DNA of 64,000 nucleotides from NCBI GenBank assembly GCA_027214345.1, contig JAPWHR010000004.1, forward strand, positions 70,001 through 134,000, read 5' to 3'. How positions within the stretch are numbered: the first letter of the stretch is position 1; each line of letters starts with the position of its first letter. A program made the position numbers and the translations under genes. Below, in pieces: positions 1-8,339 of this stretch. The DNA is from Comamonadaceae bacterium G21597-S1. Its GTDB lineage: Bacteria; Pseudomonadota; Gammaproteobacteria; Burkholderiales; Burkholderiaceae_C. The notes under the pieces were generated by a model, which did no database searches, was not told the origin of the DNA, and saw only the letters and a program-made list of their open reading frames with translations.

Positions 1-709
1 CATACCAATTCTGCATCGGCATCGGTCCGCCCGAGAGGTCCAGGCGATCGTCTACCGCACCGAGCAGGTTGCGTGTCGTGTGGCAGGTACTGCAATGGCC
101 CAGTCCGCGCACCAGATAGGCGCCCCGGTTCCAATCGGCATCACGGGCCGGATCGCCCTGGAAAACCGTCGGCTTGAAATACAGCGTGCGCCACGCCGCC
201 AGTGCCAGCTGCGAGTCGTACGGCCAACGCAAGGCATGCGGGCGGTTGGGCTGGCGCACCGCCGGCAGGCTGCGCAGGTAGGCGAACAAGGCGTCGGCAT
301 CGTCCTGGCTGACCTGGGTGAAGCTGGTATACGGGAAAGCCGGCACCAGCAGGCGTCCGTCCTTGGAGCGACCCTCGTGCATGGCGCGCCAGAAGTCGAC
401 CGAGGTCCAGGTACCGATGCCGGTTTCCCGGTCCGGCGTCAGGTTGCTCGAATACACCGTTCCGAACGGTGTCTCGATCGCCCGCCCGCCGGCGTACGGC
501 GCGCCACCGGTCGGCGTGTGGCACAACATGCAGTTGCCCGCGCGCGCCAGGTAGGCGCCTTGCGCGATCCGGCTTGCGTTCGGCTGCGGCGCAGCACCGG
601 GCAACGACGCGGGTGCCTGCGACGGACCGGCACGCCACCACCACAGGCCGGCGGCCACCACCAGCGCCACGAGCACGATAAACACGGCGCCGCGACTGCG
701 CCGACTCAT
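1..709 (-). CDS. Membrane-anchored multihaem cytochrome c (C-terminus outside window)
   Basis: Reading leftwards from the ATG at 709, the protein has an N-terminal hydrophobic segment (about residues 7-26, ending in a Trp triplet) that acts as a signal or anchor, then a haem c motif C60-M-L-C-H64 and a second, C206-S-T-C-H210. The 146-residue spacing of the two motifs resembles the three-haem cytochrome subunits of membrane-bound alcohol and gluconate dehydrogenases, so a third haem may lie beyond position 1 (inference). The product should sit on the periplasmic side and pass electrons toward quinone or an oxidase. The start codon overlaps the stop of the upstream cytochrome gene (ATGA), so the two are translationally coupled. 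The gene runs off the left edge with no stop in the window. Confidence 0.82.
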   Translation of the reverse strand, partial: MSRRSRGAVFIVLVALVVAAGLWWWRAGPSQAPASLPGAAPQPNASRIAQGAYLARAGNCMLCHTPTGGAPYAGGRAIETPFGTVYSSNLTPDRETGIGTWTSVDFWRAMHEGRSKDGRLLVPAFPYTSFTQVSQDDADALFAYLRSLPAVRQPNRPHALRWPYDSQLALAAWRTLYFKPTVFQGDPARDADWNRGAYLVRGLGHCSTCHTTRNLLGAVDDRLDLSGGPMPMQNWY

Positions 710-1545
710 CGGGACGGCCCTGCGAGTTCCGGCGCGCTGCCGCACGCGGGTCGCGCGCGCGCACCCTGGGCATCGAGCGCGCCGGCGGCAACCGCATGGG
801 TGTTGGCGGGCAGGGCTTGCGCGGCCAGCCAGCTGCTGATGGCGGCAACCTCGTCGACCGTCAGGCTGCGCGCCACCTGCGCCATGCAATCGGGCGCGCC
901 CGCATGGCGCTGCCCGGTCTTCCAGGCTCCGAGCTGCGCGTTGATGTAGTCGCGCGGCAAGCCGAGCAGGCCGGGCACATGGGGCAACACTCCGGTCAGC
1001 GCGGCGCCGTGGCACGCGGTGCATGCAGCCAGCCTGCGTTGCGGATCGCCCTGCTCGATCAACGCCTGCGCCACCCTGGCGGACTGCACCGACAGGTTCG
1101 ATGCCGCCGGCGGCGGGTACGGCAACTCGAGTGCGGAAAAATGCTGCGCGATCTCGCGCAGGTAATCGTCACTGAGAACAGTGACCATGCCGGTCATCAG
1201 GGCATAGGAACGCCGCCCGTCCCGGAAATTGCGCAGCTGGTTGAACAGATACCCCGCCGGCTTGCCGGCGATGCGCGGGAAGTAGACATTGCCCTCGGCC
1301 CGGCCGTCCTTGCCGTGGCAGCCGGTACAGGCCAGCATGCGCTGCGCCATCGAATCCTCGAACGGCGCGGCACCGGCGGCCGGGCCCAGTACCAGCAGCC
1401 ACGCGCCCAGGCCGATGCACCGGGCCAGACGCCCCAGCCACGCCCGGCCATGGCCCCGGCTCAGGGTCAGGATCTGCCGGGAGCCCGTCGCGGGACGCCC
1501 GCCCGACAAGGGCACGGCGTCACTTCTTGCGTGCACGTCCCTCAC
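706..1545 (-). CDS. Dihaem cytochrome c, c4-like, secreted
   Basis: The 279-residue product carries two haem-binding motifs, C73-T-G-C-H77 and C175-T-A-C-H179, in two similar halves of about 100 residues, the layout of cytochrome c4 and related dihaem electron carriers. A hydrophobic signal sequence at about residues 41-60 ends in an Ala-rich cleavage region. The stretch before it (residues 1-38) is long for a leader, and its first 26 bases overlap the end of the upstream gene, so the true start may be an internal GTG or TTG; I see no convincing ribosome site to decide. The stop overlaps the start of the next cytochrome. Together the pair probably forms a periplasmic electron-transfer chain for a dehydrogenase or oxidase whose other subunits lie to the left. 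Confidence 0.82.
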   Translation of the reverse strand: MRDVHARSDAVPLSGGRPATGSRQILTLSRGHGRAWLGRLARCIGLGAWLLVLGPAAGAAPFEDSMAQRMLACTGCHGKDGRAEGNVYFPRIAGKPAGYLFNQLRNFRDGRRSYALMTGMVTVLSDDYLREIAQHFSALELPYPPPAASNLSVQSARVAQALIEQGDPQRRLAACTACHGAALTGVLPHVPGLLGLPRDYINAQLGAWKTGQRHAGAPDCMAQVARSLTVDEVAAISSWLAAQALPANTHAVAAGALDAQGARARPACGSAPELAGPSR

Positions 1546-2203
1546 CTGCCGAGCTGGCTTGCGCCAGTCCTTCGGACATGCCGATCAACACACCGCTGAC
1601 CAGCGCGGTATAACTGTCCATCATGGCCTGCGCCGCCTTCATGCTGCTGGCGCGGCTGTCGCGCATCGCGCTGCGCGATTGCGCCATCAGCTGCTCGAGG
1701 GCTTCGCTGGCCGTGTTGCCGGTCCCGGTGCCGCTGAGCTTCATCGACGACAACACTTGCTGCCACGGCCCCTGCAACGGCCCGCTGGTGTCCTTGACGG
1801 CCTTGCCGACCGCATCGAAGAACACGTCCTCCATCTTCTCGATATTGGCCAGCGCGGTCTTCATCTGCTTGCCCTGCATGTCCACGCCCTGGGCGGCGAA
1901 CTGCTCGAGCGCCTTGCGATTGGCCTGCACCGCCTGCAGCAAGGCGGCGTCCATGCCGGCGAACGCCTTGCCCAGCATGGCCTCGATGTCCTGCGGACCG
2001 GCCGGGTTCAGCGCGGCACCGGCGGAACTGGCCTGCGTCATGGTCTTGATCACCTTGCGGATGTTCTCCATGGTCAGCTCGCGGCCCTGCAAGGCCTTGA
2101 GCGTGGCTTCGCCGACCGCCTTGCGCAAGGCCTCGCCCTGCTTGGCCGTGGCTTGCGAGAACATGTTGATGATGGCGTCCTGGTCGATTCCCGACTTGAT
2201 CAT
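1520..2203 (-). CDS. Hypothetical helical cytosolic protein
   Basis: A 227-residue protein starting at the ATG at 2203, chosen because AGGAGA lies 6-8 bases upstream; a longer frame to 2299 has no such site and reads as low-complexity Arg. There is no signal peptide or membrane segment. The sequence is Ala-, Gln- and Met-rich and predicted almost wholly alpha-helical (long runs with Lys-Ala-Val-Gly-Glu patterns and many Met). I do not recognise the family with certainty; it resembles uncharacterised Burkholderiales proteins and, in composition, phasins. It ends 26 bases inside the annotated cytochrome reading frame and may be co-transcribed with it. Confidence 0.7.
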   Translation of the reverse strand: MIKSGIDQDAIINMFSQATAKQGEALRKAVGEATLKALQGRELTMENIRKVIKTMTQASSAGAALNPAGPQDIEAMLGKAFAGMDAALLQAVQANRKALEQFAAQGVDMQGKQMKTALANIEKMEDVFFDAVGKAVKDTSGPLQGPWQQVLSSMKLSGTGTGNTASEALEQLMAQSRSAMRDSRASSMKAAQAMMDSYTALVSGVLIGMSEGLAQASSAGEGRARKK

Positions 2204-2299
2204 GGCTGTCTCCTGTTCAGGGTTGTGGCAATTGCCAAGGAATGGATATGCCGCTCCATTATGGGCCCGGTCCGTGCCGCGTCGCCGCCGCGCGCGCAC

Positions 2300-3532
2300 T
2301 CAGGCCGCCGCCATGCGCGCCACAGGCCGTTCGCGGATCGGCAGGTGCAGCAGGGCTGCCGCGACCGCCAGCGCAATGTCGATGATCCAGACGATGTCGT
2401 ACTGTCCGGTGGCCTCGAACACCTGGCCCCCGAGCCAGGCACCGAAGAAGCCGCCGACCTGGTGCGTCAGCATCACCAGGCCGAACAAGGTCGCCATGTT
2501 GGACAGGCCGAAGAACTTCACCACCAGCCCGGCCGTCGGCGGCACCGTGGACAGGAAGGTCAGGCCCATGACCGCGGCGAACACCAGCACCACCGGGCCG
2601 GTCTTGGGCGCCAGCAGGAACAGCAACACGGCCAGTGCGCGCACTGCGTAGATCAGCGAGAGCAACGACTTCATGCGCCAGCGCCCGATGGCCCAGCCGA
2701 TGGCCACACTGCCCACCACGTTGAACAGGCCGAGCAATGCCAGCGACCATGCGCCGAACGCCACCGGCAGGCCGCAAGCCGCGATCACGCCCGGCAGGTG
2801 GGTGGCCAGGAAGGCCACGTGGAAGCCGCAGACGAAGAAGCCCGCCGCCAGCAACAGGTAGGAACGGTCACGCAGCGCAGTACGGATCGCCGCGCCGGTA
2901 CCGATCGCCGCCTTCCCCGGATCCGACATCTGCCGCGCATGGCCGCGCAGCACGAACGCGGCCGGCAAGGCCAGCAACACGCACACGGCCATCACCTGCA
3001 TCGCATTGGCCCAGCCCATGCCCACCAGCAAGGCTCCGGCTAGCGGCGCCATCAGGAACTGGCCCATCGACCCGCCAGCGTTCACGATGCCGCTGGCCAG
3101 GCCGCGCCGCTCAGGCGCCACCAGGCGGCTGCTCGCGGCCATCAGTACGGCGGGCCCCGCCATGCCCGCGCCCCCCGCGGCCAGGATGCCGATGGCCAGG
3201 ATCAGGCCGGCGGTGCTGGTCATCCATGGTGTGAGAAAGGTGCCCAGCGTCACCAGCAGTACGCCCGCCAGCAGCACTCGGCCGGTGCCGACCCGATCGG
3301 CCATGATGCCGGCAAAGGGCTGCGTCACCCCCCAGAACAGCTGGCCGAAGGCGAACGCCAGGCTGATCTGGGCCAGACCCAGTCCGGTGGCCGTGTTCAA
3401 TGGCCCGAGGAACAGCCCCATGGTCTGGCGCACACCCATGGTCAATGCGAAGGTGCCGGCAGCGGCCAGCAGCACCAGCCAGAATGCGTGACCGGTCGAT
3501 GCGGCCGGGGTCGAGGAAGTGTCAGTTGTCAT
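2300..3532 (-). CDS. MFS transporter, 12 TM
   Basis: A 410-residue major facilitator superfamily protein with about twelve hydrophobic segments in two halves. After the first helices there is the loop motif G-I-M-A-D-R-V-G-T-G-R-V, the conserved A-like motif between helices 2 and 3. The central cytoplasmic loop lies at about residues 195-215. The family moves small organic acids, drugs or sugars by proton coupling; this member most resembles monocarboxylate or oxalate/formate-type carriers, but the substrate cannot be read from sequence. Its start overlaps the end of the upstream MarR gene by 11 bases, so regulator and transporter form one operon and the transporter is probably the main target of that MarR protein. 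Confidence 0.85.
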   Translation of the reverse strand: MTTDTSSTPAASTGHAFWLVLLAAAGTFALTMGVRQTMGLFLGPLNTATGLGLAQISLAFAFGQLFWGVTQPFAGIMADRVGTGRVLLAGVLLVTLGTFLTPWMTSTAGLILAIGILAAGGAGMAGPAVLMAASSRLVAPERRGLASGIVNAGGSMGQFLMAPLAGALLVGMGWANAMQVMAVCVLLALPAAFVLRGHARQMSDPGKAAIGTGAAIRTALRDRSYLLLAAGFFVCGFHVAFLATHLPGVIAACGLPVAFGAWSLALLGLFNVVGSVAIGWAIGRWRMKSLLSLIYAVRALAVLLFLLAPKTGPVVLVFAAVMGLTFLSTVPPTAGLVVKFFGLSNMATLFGLVMLTHQVGGFFGAWLGGQVFEATGQYDIVWIIDIALAVAAALLHLPIRERPVARMAAA

Positions 3533-4013
3533 CGGAATCTTTCGCTGCGGCCGTTATTGCAAGGCCCGCCATGGCCTGGTTCAGTTGCAGGTGCAATGCG
3601 GCCACCTGGCTCTCGCCCAGGCGCCGATTGAGTTCCAGTTGCACGGCCTTCCAGTGGCGTTGAGCCTGCTGGTGTTTCTCGCGCCCGCTGTCGGTCGCCG
3701 ACACGCTGCGGCTGCGCGCATCGTCGCCGGCCCCGACCGCGACCCAGCCGGCCGCCTGCAAGAGCTGCAGGTTGCGCGTCAACGTCGAGGGCTGCATCTT
3801 CATGGCACGCGCCAGCGCACCCGGACGGATGGGACCCAGTCGCACCACGTGCGACAGCAGCGAATACTGCGTGGTCTTGAGACCGGACTTGCCCAGCTCG
3901 GCGTCGTAGAGCTGGTCCAGCTGGCGTACCAGCTGGTGCAGCAACAGGTTGGTGCAGCCACGCGGCTTGACGGTGACGGACGCCGGCGTGGCGGGGGGTC
4001 GGGACGCATTCAT
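3522..4013 (-). CDS. MarR family transcriptional regulator
   Basis: Starting from the ATG at 4013 the product is 163 residues, the normal MarR size. The winged helix is visible: an N-terminal dimerisation helix, then a recognition region with M-K-M-Q-P-S-T-L-T-R-N-L, then the basic wing with D-D-A-R-S-R-S. A longer frame to 4301 would run through the divergent thioesterase gene and is rejected. MarR proteins are ligand-released repressors. The gene leads a two-gene operon with the MFS transporter, overlapping it by 11 bases. A perfect 20-bp palindrome starts 4 bases upstream of the start codon and is the obvious autoregulatory operator. The ligand is unknown; the neighbouring thioesterase suggests an aromatic or acyl compound (inference). 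Confidence 0.87.
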   Translation of the reverse strand: MNASRPPATPASVTVKPRGCTNLLLHQLVRQLDQLYDAELGKSGLKTTQYSLLSHVVRLGPIRPGALARAMKMQPSTLTRNLQLLQAAGWVAVGAGDDARSRSVSATDSGREKHQQAQRHWKAVQLELNRRLGESQVAALHLQLNQAMAGLAITAAAKDSDDN

Positions 4014-4016
4014 CAA

Positions 4017-4036
4017 ATGATTGTAGCTACAATCAT
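4017..4036. promoter_or_regulatory. Perfect 20-bp palindrome, MarR operator candidate
   Basis: ATGATTGTAGCTACAATCAT reads the same on both strands. It fills the middle of the 46-base gap between the divergent marR gene (start 4013) and the thioesterase (ATG 4060). Both length and position fit a MarR dimer site that blocks both promoters. A partial second copy (TTGCATCTACAA) follows at 4036-4047. Confidence 0.75.
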
Positions 4037-4059
4037 TGCATCTACAACAACCCAGGCCG

Positions 4060-4638
4060 ATGACCATGCCCGATTCCACCACCCCGATGTCTTCCGATGC
4101 GCTGCTGGCCCAGTGGCTGGCCGATGAACAGCGCGTCGGCGCCCTGCTCGACGCCGGCGTCGGCTGCGGCGTCGCGACGCCGCAACAGGTGGCCGGCAAG
4201 ACCGGCCTGGAAGTGATGCAGGCCATGCTGCGCGGCGAGCTGCCATATCCGCCGATAGCCCGGACCCTGGACTTCATGATCCTGGATGTGGGCCCCGGCA
4301 CCGCGACGTTCCAGGGCAGGCCCAGGTTCGAACATTACAACCCGCTGGGCAGCGTGCACGGCGGATGGTTCGCGACCTTGCTCGACTCGGCACTGGGCTG
4401 CGCGGTGCACACCACGATGCCGCCCGGGCGCGGCTACACCACGGCCGAACTCAGCGTCAATCTGGTGCGTGCCATCACCACCGACCTGCCGCGGGTCCGC
4501 GCCGAAGGCCGCGTTGTCCACAGCGGGCGCCAGCTTGCCACCGCCGAAGCCCGCCTGGTCGGGCCGGATGGCAAGCTGTATGCACATGCCACCACCACCT
4601 GCCTGGTGTTCGAGTTGCCGGGGGCTCCGCGCAAATAG
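4060..4638 (+). CDS. PaaI/hotdog-fold thioesterase family protein
   Basis: A 192-residue protein from the ATG at 4060 (a second ATG at 4066 is also possible). An upstream TTG at 4036 would put the start inside the palindromic operator, so I reject it. The core carries the PaaI-type signature [13 protein letters not shown] at about residues 95-107, followed by a helix and A-E-L-S-V-N, as in hotdog acyl-CoA thioesterases that hydrolyse phenylacetyl- or other acyl-CoAs. The N-terminal 60 residues are an extension often present in this subgroup. It is divergent from the MarR-MFS operon across the shared operator, so the three genes probably answer one signal, perhaps detoxifying or recycling CoA esters (inference). 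Confidence 0.8.
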   Translation: MTMPDSTTPMSSDALLAQWLADEQRVGALLDAGVGCGVATPQQVAGKTGLEVMQAMLRGELPYPPIARTLDFMILDVGPGTATFQGRPRFEHYNPLGSVHGGWFATLLDSALGCAVHTTMPPGRGYTTAELSVNLVRAITTDLPRVRAEGRVVHSGRQLATAEARLVGPDGKLYAHATTTCLVFELPGAPRK

Positions 4639-4859
4639 GGTCTGCGGCAAGACGATGCCGCGGCGCAAACCGCCCGCAGCCAGGGTCGCGCCAAGACGCC
4701 TGCGGCTCGCGCCGACAAGCGCATCGGCAGGCAAGACCGCATCAGCCATCGGCCTGCGGGCGGCGTGCCACAATTTGCGGCTGCGCCGGGCGCGCCGATC
4801 GGTGCCATCCTGCCGCTCGCTGCCCGGCCATCCCTCAACCGCCCCACCACCACTACACC

Positions 4860-5240
4860 ATGCGAATCCTCCACACCATGCTGCGCGTCGGCGACCTGCA
4901 ACGCTCGATCGATTTCTACACCAAGGTCCTGGGCATGCAACTGCTGCGCACCTCGGAGAACAAGGAATACAAATACACGCTGGCCTTCGTCGGTTACGGC
5001 TCCAATCCGGACCACGCCGAGCTGGAGCTGACCTACAACCACGGTGTCGACTCGTACGACATGGGCACGGCCTACGGTCACATCGCGCTGCAGGTCGATG
5101 ACGCGTACGCCGCCTGCGAACGGATCAAGGCGGCCGGCGGCAACGTCACCCGCGAAGCCGGTCCGGTCAAGGGCGGCACCACAGTGATCGCCTTCGTCAC
5201 CGATCCGGACGGCTACAAGGTCGAGCTGATCCAGCGCTGA
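4860..5240 (+). CDS. gloA: Lactoylglutathione lyase (glyoxalase I)
   Basis: A 126-residue protein beginning [10 protein letters not shown], near identical in layout to bacterial GloA. It converts the methylglyoxal-glutathione hemithioacetal to S-lactoylglutathione in the cytosol. Metal-ligand positions expected for the family are visible: His5, Glu at about residue 56 (A-E-L-E-L-T), His at about residue 74 (Y-G-H-I-A) and Glu near the end (Y-K-V-E-L-I). The start is fixed by homology at the ATG at 4860; the frame stays open far upstream but that part is not GloA-like. The next gene starts 11 bases after the stop and is likely co-transcribed. The 220 bases before it hold no gene I can support. 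Confidence 0.95.
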   Translation: MRILHTMLRVGDLQRSIDFYTKVLGMQLLRTSENKEYKYTLAFVGYGSNPDHAELELTYNHGVDSYDMGTAYGHIALQVDDAYAACERIKAAGGNVTREAGPVKGGTTVIAFVTDPDGYKVELIQR

Positions 5241-5251
5241 AGCCGGCAACC

Positions 5252-6151
5252 ATGGCATCGAAAGGCCTGGACGCGCGCGGCGCGTGGCTGGTGTTCGGTG
5301 CGGCGGCCATCTGGAGCTTCGGCGGCGCAATCGCGAGGTTCCTGCAGGTCACCGACAGCTGGACCATCATCTTCTGGCGCTCCTTGTGTGCCGCCGTATT
5401 TCTGCTGGGCTTCATGTTCTGGCGCGACGGCGTGCGTGGCACGGCCCGGCTGTTCCGGGACATGGGCTGGGCCGGCATCGGCGTCGGCCTGTGTTTCGCC
5501 ACCGCGTCCACGTCCTTCATCGTCGCCTTGTCGTACACGACGGTGGCCAACATCCTGCTGATGCAGGCCGGCGCCCCGTTGTTCGCCGCGCTGATGATGT
5601 TCCTGCTGTTCCGCGAACGGGTCGGGGCCGGCACCTGGATCGCGATCGCCGCGGTGATGGCCGGCATCGCCGTGATGGTGTCGGACTCGCTCGACGGCAG
5701 CGTGTCGCCGGTCGGAGACGGCCTGGCGCTGCTGATCGCACTGGCCTTCGCCAGCGCGACCGTGCTCACGCGCCGCAATGCCCATGTCCGCATGATGCCG
5801 GCGGTCTGCCTGGGCACGCTGATCACGCTGGTTGCGGGCCTAGTGCTGGCCGGCAACCTGCGGGTGGGCGCAACCGACGCCGTCTGGCTGTTCGTGTTCG
5901 GCGCACTGAACCTGGCGCTGGGCATGATGTGTTTCGTCACCGGCGTGCGCCTGCTGCCGGCGGCCGTGGCCGCGCTGATCGGCACCGCCGAACCGGTACT
6001 CGGCCCGGTCTGGGTCTGGCTGGTGCACGGCGAGGTGCCAGTCGGCCGGACCCTGCTCGGCGGCGCCATCGTGATCGCGGCCTTGCTCGCGCATCTGGGC
6101 TGGCAGATGCAGCAGTCGCGGCAACCGCGTATCGTGCCGATGGCGGAGTGA
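5252..6151 (+). CDS. EamA/DMT family transporter
   Basis: A 299-residue inner-membrane protein with about ten hydrophobic helices in two EamA repeats (roughly residues 8-140 and 150-285). The first repeat has the typical W-S-F-G-G-A-I-A-R and I-I-F-W-R-S motifs, and the second has the G-T-A-E-P-V-L-G-P-V-W-V-W signature before the penultimate helices. DMT carriers export amino acids, metabolites or drugs; the substrate is not evident. It follows gloA by 11 bases, so methylglyoxal detoxification and this exporter may be linked (inference). The 110 bases after it, up to the convergent LysR gene, hold no feature I recognise. Confidence 0.88.
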   Translation: MASKGLDARGAWLVFGAAAIWSFGGAIARFLQVTDSWTIIFWRSLCAAVFLLGFMFWRDGVRGTARLFRDMGWAGIGVGLCFATASTSFIVALSYTTVANILLMQAGAPLFAALMMFLLFRERVGAGTWIAIAAVMAGIAVMVSDSLDGSVSPVGDGLALLIALAFASATVLTRRNAHVRMMPAVCLGTLITLVAGLVLAGNLRVGATDAVWLFVFGALNLALGMMCFVTGVRLLPAAVAALIGTAEPVLGPVWVWLVHGEVPVGRTLLGGAIVIAALLAHLGWQMQQSRQPRIVPMAE

Positions 6152-6261
6152 GCGGGGTAGGCGCTGCGCCGCCGCCGTGTTCAGGCCCTCGATCAGCACG
6201 ATCACATCGGGCGGCAGTATCACCCGGCCGCGGTGCTTGCCGGCATTGCCTTGCGCGCCGA

Positions 6262-7275
6262 TCAGCCTGGCGCGTCGTCCCCCGCAGTCGACGCGCCAGC
6301 ACCGGGACGCTTCGCGCCACGACGCCCCTCGGCGGCCCGAGGCTTGCCGCGCTTTGACGTCCGGTCCGTCGCGCCGTAGATCTCGAAGATCTGATCCCGC
6401 ATCCATTGGCTGCCGGCGTCGGCATCGAAGCGGCTGTCCCAGCACACGATGTGCTTGTAACTCGGCAGCACGAACGGCAAGGGCTGCACATGCAACACGT
6501 CCTCGTGCACCTGCGCCACGCGCCAGGGCATCACGGCCGCGCAGTCGCCCTGCCCCAGCAGGTCGACGATCTGGCCGAAGCTGCTGACCGCGATCTGCGT
6601 ATGCCGCCGGTGACCGGTCCGCGCCAGCGCTCCGTCGATCAGGTCTTCAAGCGTCGACGTGCCGTAACCCAGAAAGATCTGCGGCGTCGCGCAGAAATCG
6701 TCCAGCGTCGCAAGCGTCCCGGCTCGCGGATGATCGCGCCGCATCGCATACACGTAGTGGTCCTCGTACAACTCGGCCACCTCGAGGTCACGCGGCAACT
6801 GGATGCGCGCCACCACGCCCAGATCGAGTTCGCCCTTGTGAAGCCGGTCGCGCAAGGACCAGACACCGGGCGGCTCCCACACGATGCGGACCCGCGAACC
6901 CGATGCCAGCAGCCGCCGACTCAGCTCCGGCAGCAGCCGATGGCTGGCATGGTCCGAACCCGCGATGCGGAAGATGCGATCGGACGCGGCCGGATCGAAT
7001 CCGTGCTGCGGCGCCAGCAAGGTCGCGATGTCGGCCAGCACCCGGTCGACCAGGGGCGCGAGCGCCAGCGCGCGTGCGGTCGGCTCCATGCCATGGGCCG
7101 TGCGGGTGAACAACGGGTCGCCGAAAGTGTCGCGCAAGCGGTTCAGCGACGCGCTGACCGCGGGTTGGCTCAGGAACAGGCGCGCCGCCGCGCGGGACAC
7201 GCTGCGCTCCTGCGCCAGCGCCTCGAATGCTCGCAACATGCCGACGTCAAGGCTGCGGATATCACGATTGGCCAT
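6262..7275 (-). CDS. LysR family transcriptional regulator (NodD/PcpR-like)
   Basis: A 337-residue LTTR. The HTH lies at about residues 8-67 (M-L-R-A-F-E-A-L, A-A-R-L-F-L-S-Q-P-A-V-S-A-S-L). The co-inducer domain follows to about residue 305. The last 30 residues are a basic, Gly/Ala/Arg-rich tail beyond the usual end (typical length 300-310). LTTRs activate divergent catabolic genes on binding a pathway intermediate. Here the divergent target is the Bug receptor/Rieske oxygenase/ferredoxin operon starting at 7360. The 84-base gap is A/T-rich around 7276-7295, where LTTR sites normally sit, but I cannot fix an operator. Confidence 0.88.
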   Translation of the reverse strand: MANRDIRSLDVGMLRAFEALAQERSVSRAAARLFLSQPAVSASLNRLRDTFGDPLFTRTAHGMEPTARALALAPLVDRVLADIATLLAPQHGFDPAASDRIFRIAGSDHASHRLLPELSRRLLASGSRVRIVWEPPGVWSLRDRLHKGELDLGVVARIQLPRDLEVAELYEDHYVYAMRRDHPRAGTLATLDDFCATPQIFLGYGTSTLEDLIDGALARTGHRRHTQIAVSSFGQIVDLLGQGDCAAVMPWRVAQVHEDVLHVQPLPFVLPSYKHIVCWDSRFDADAGSQWMRDQIFEIYGATDRTSKRGKPRAAEGRRGAKRPGAGASTAGDDAPG

Positions 7276-7359
7276 AACTCATATCCATAATTTCGACTTG
7301 TCTCCTTGCGATCGCCTGCAGCATCATTTCCTTGCCTTGCATCAATATACGGAGACAAC

Positions 7360-8328
7360 ATGACGATCAACAAACGCCATTTCATCATGGGCCTGGCCGC
7401 CACGGCGGCAACACCGTTGCTGGCACAGACACCGGACTATCCCACCCGGACGATTCGCATCGTGCCATTCGGCACCGGTGGCGGGCCGATCGCCATCGTG
7501 GCGCGCGCCTACGAGTCCGCCCTGACCAAACGCTGGGGGCAACCGGTGATCGTCGACGCCAAGCCAGGCGCGGCGGGCATCCTGTCCACGGACTTCGTCG
7601 CCAAGGCGCCGCCGGACGGCTACACCATCCTGCTGACGCTGTCGCTGACCCACACCACGGTGCCCCTGCTGCAAAAGGTCCCGTACGACCCGATCGCCGA
7701 CTTCCAGCCGCTGACCCAGATCGCCACCGGTGGCCCGATGCTGGTCGTTCCGGCCGGCAATCCCGCCAACAACCTGAAGGAGTTCGTGACCTGGGCCAAG
7801 GCCAAGGGACGCGTGACCTACGGCACCTGGGGCACCGGATCGTCGGCCCACCTGTCGGGCGAGTTGTTCAAGCGCCAGACCGGCGCACCGCTGGACCACG
7901 TTGCCTACAAGGGCGAGGCCGCGGCCCACCTGGACATGTATGGTGGCGTGCTGGACGTGGCCTGGGCGAACCCGGCCACGGCCAAGGCCAGCCTCGACGG
8001 CGGCAAGATCAAGATCCTCGGCATCACCGGCTCGCGCAGGGTCAGCGTGTTGCCGCAGGTGCCGACCTTCACGGAACAAGGCTTCGACGGCTTCGCGCTC
8101 GACAGCTGGCTCGGATTCATGGGGCCGGCCCGGATGCCGCGACCGGTCGTCGACAAGCTGGTGACGGCCCTGCGCGAGATCACGCAGACCGCGGAGGTGC
8201 GCGAACGCCTGCAGGCCCTGGGCTTCGAGCCCCTGGGCAATACGCCCGACGAATTTGCAACGGTCCAGAAGTCGGAACTCCCGCAGTGGGCGGCGCTGGT
8301 CAAGGCAGCCGGCGTGAGCGTTAATTGA
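7360..8328 (+). CDS. Bug/TctC-family periplasmic solute-binding receptor
   Basis: A 322-residue protein from the ATG at 7360, set by GGAGA at 7351-7355; the longer frame from 7306 lies in the promoter region. The N-terminus has a signal peptide with K-R-H-F-I-M-G and an Ala-rich h-region ending at A-Q (about residue 21), somewhat Tat-like but with one Arg only. The mature start Y-P-T-R-T-I-R-I-V-P-F and the G-A-A-G-I-L motif are hallmarks of Bug receptors, which are hugely expanded in Burkholderiales and bind carboxylated ligands such as tricarballylate, nicotinate or phthalate. No TctAB membrane genes lie nearby, as is common for orphan Bug proteins. Its place ahead of a phthalate-type Rieske oxygenase suggests it binds the aromatic acid substrate (inference). 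Confidence 0.9.
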   Translation: MTINKRHFIMGLAATAATPLLAQTPDYPTRTIRIVPFGTGGGPIAIVARAYESALTKRWGQPVIVDAKPGAAGILSTDFVAKAPPDGYTILLTLSLTHTTVPLLQKVPYDPIADFQPLTQIATGGPMLVVPAGNPANNLKEFVTWAKAKGRVTYGTWGTGSSAHLSGELFKRQTGAPLDHVAYKGEAAAHLDMYGGVLDVAWANPATAKASLDGGKIKILGITGSRRVSVLPQVPTFTEQGFDGFALDSWLGFMGPARMPRPVVDKLVTALREITQTAEVRERLQALGFEPLGNTPDEFATVQKSELPQWAALVKAAGVSVN

Positions 8329-8339
8329 ACACACTCCAC

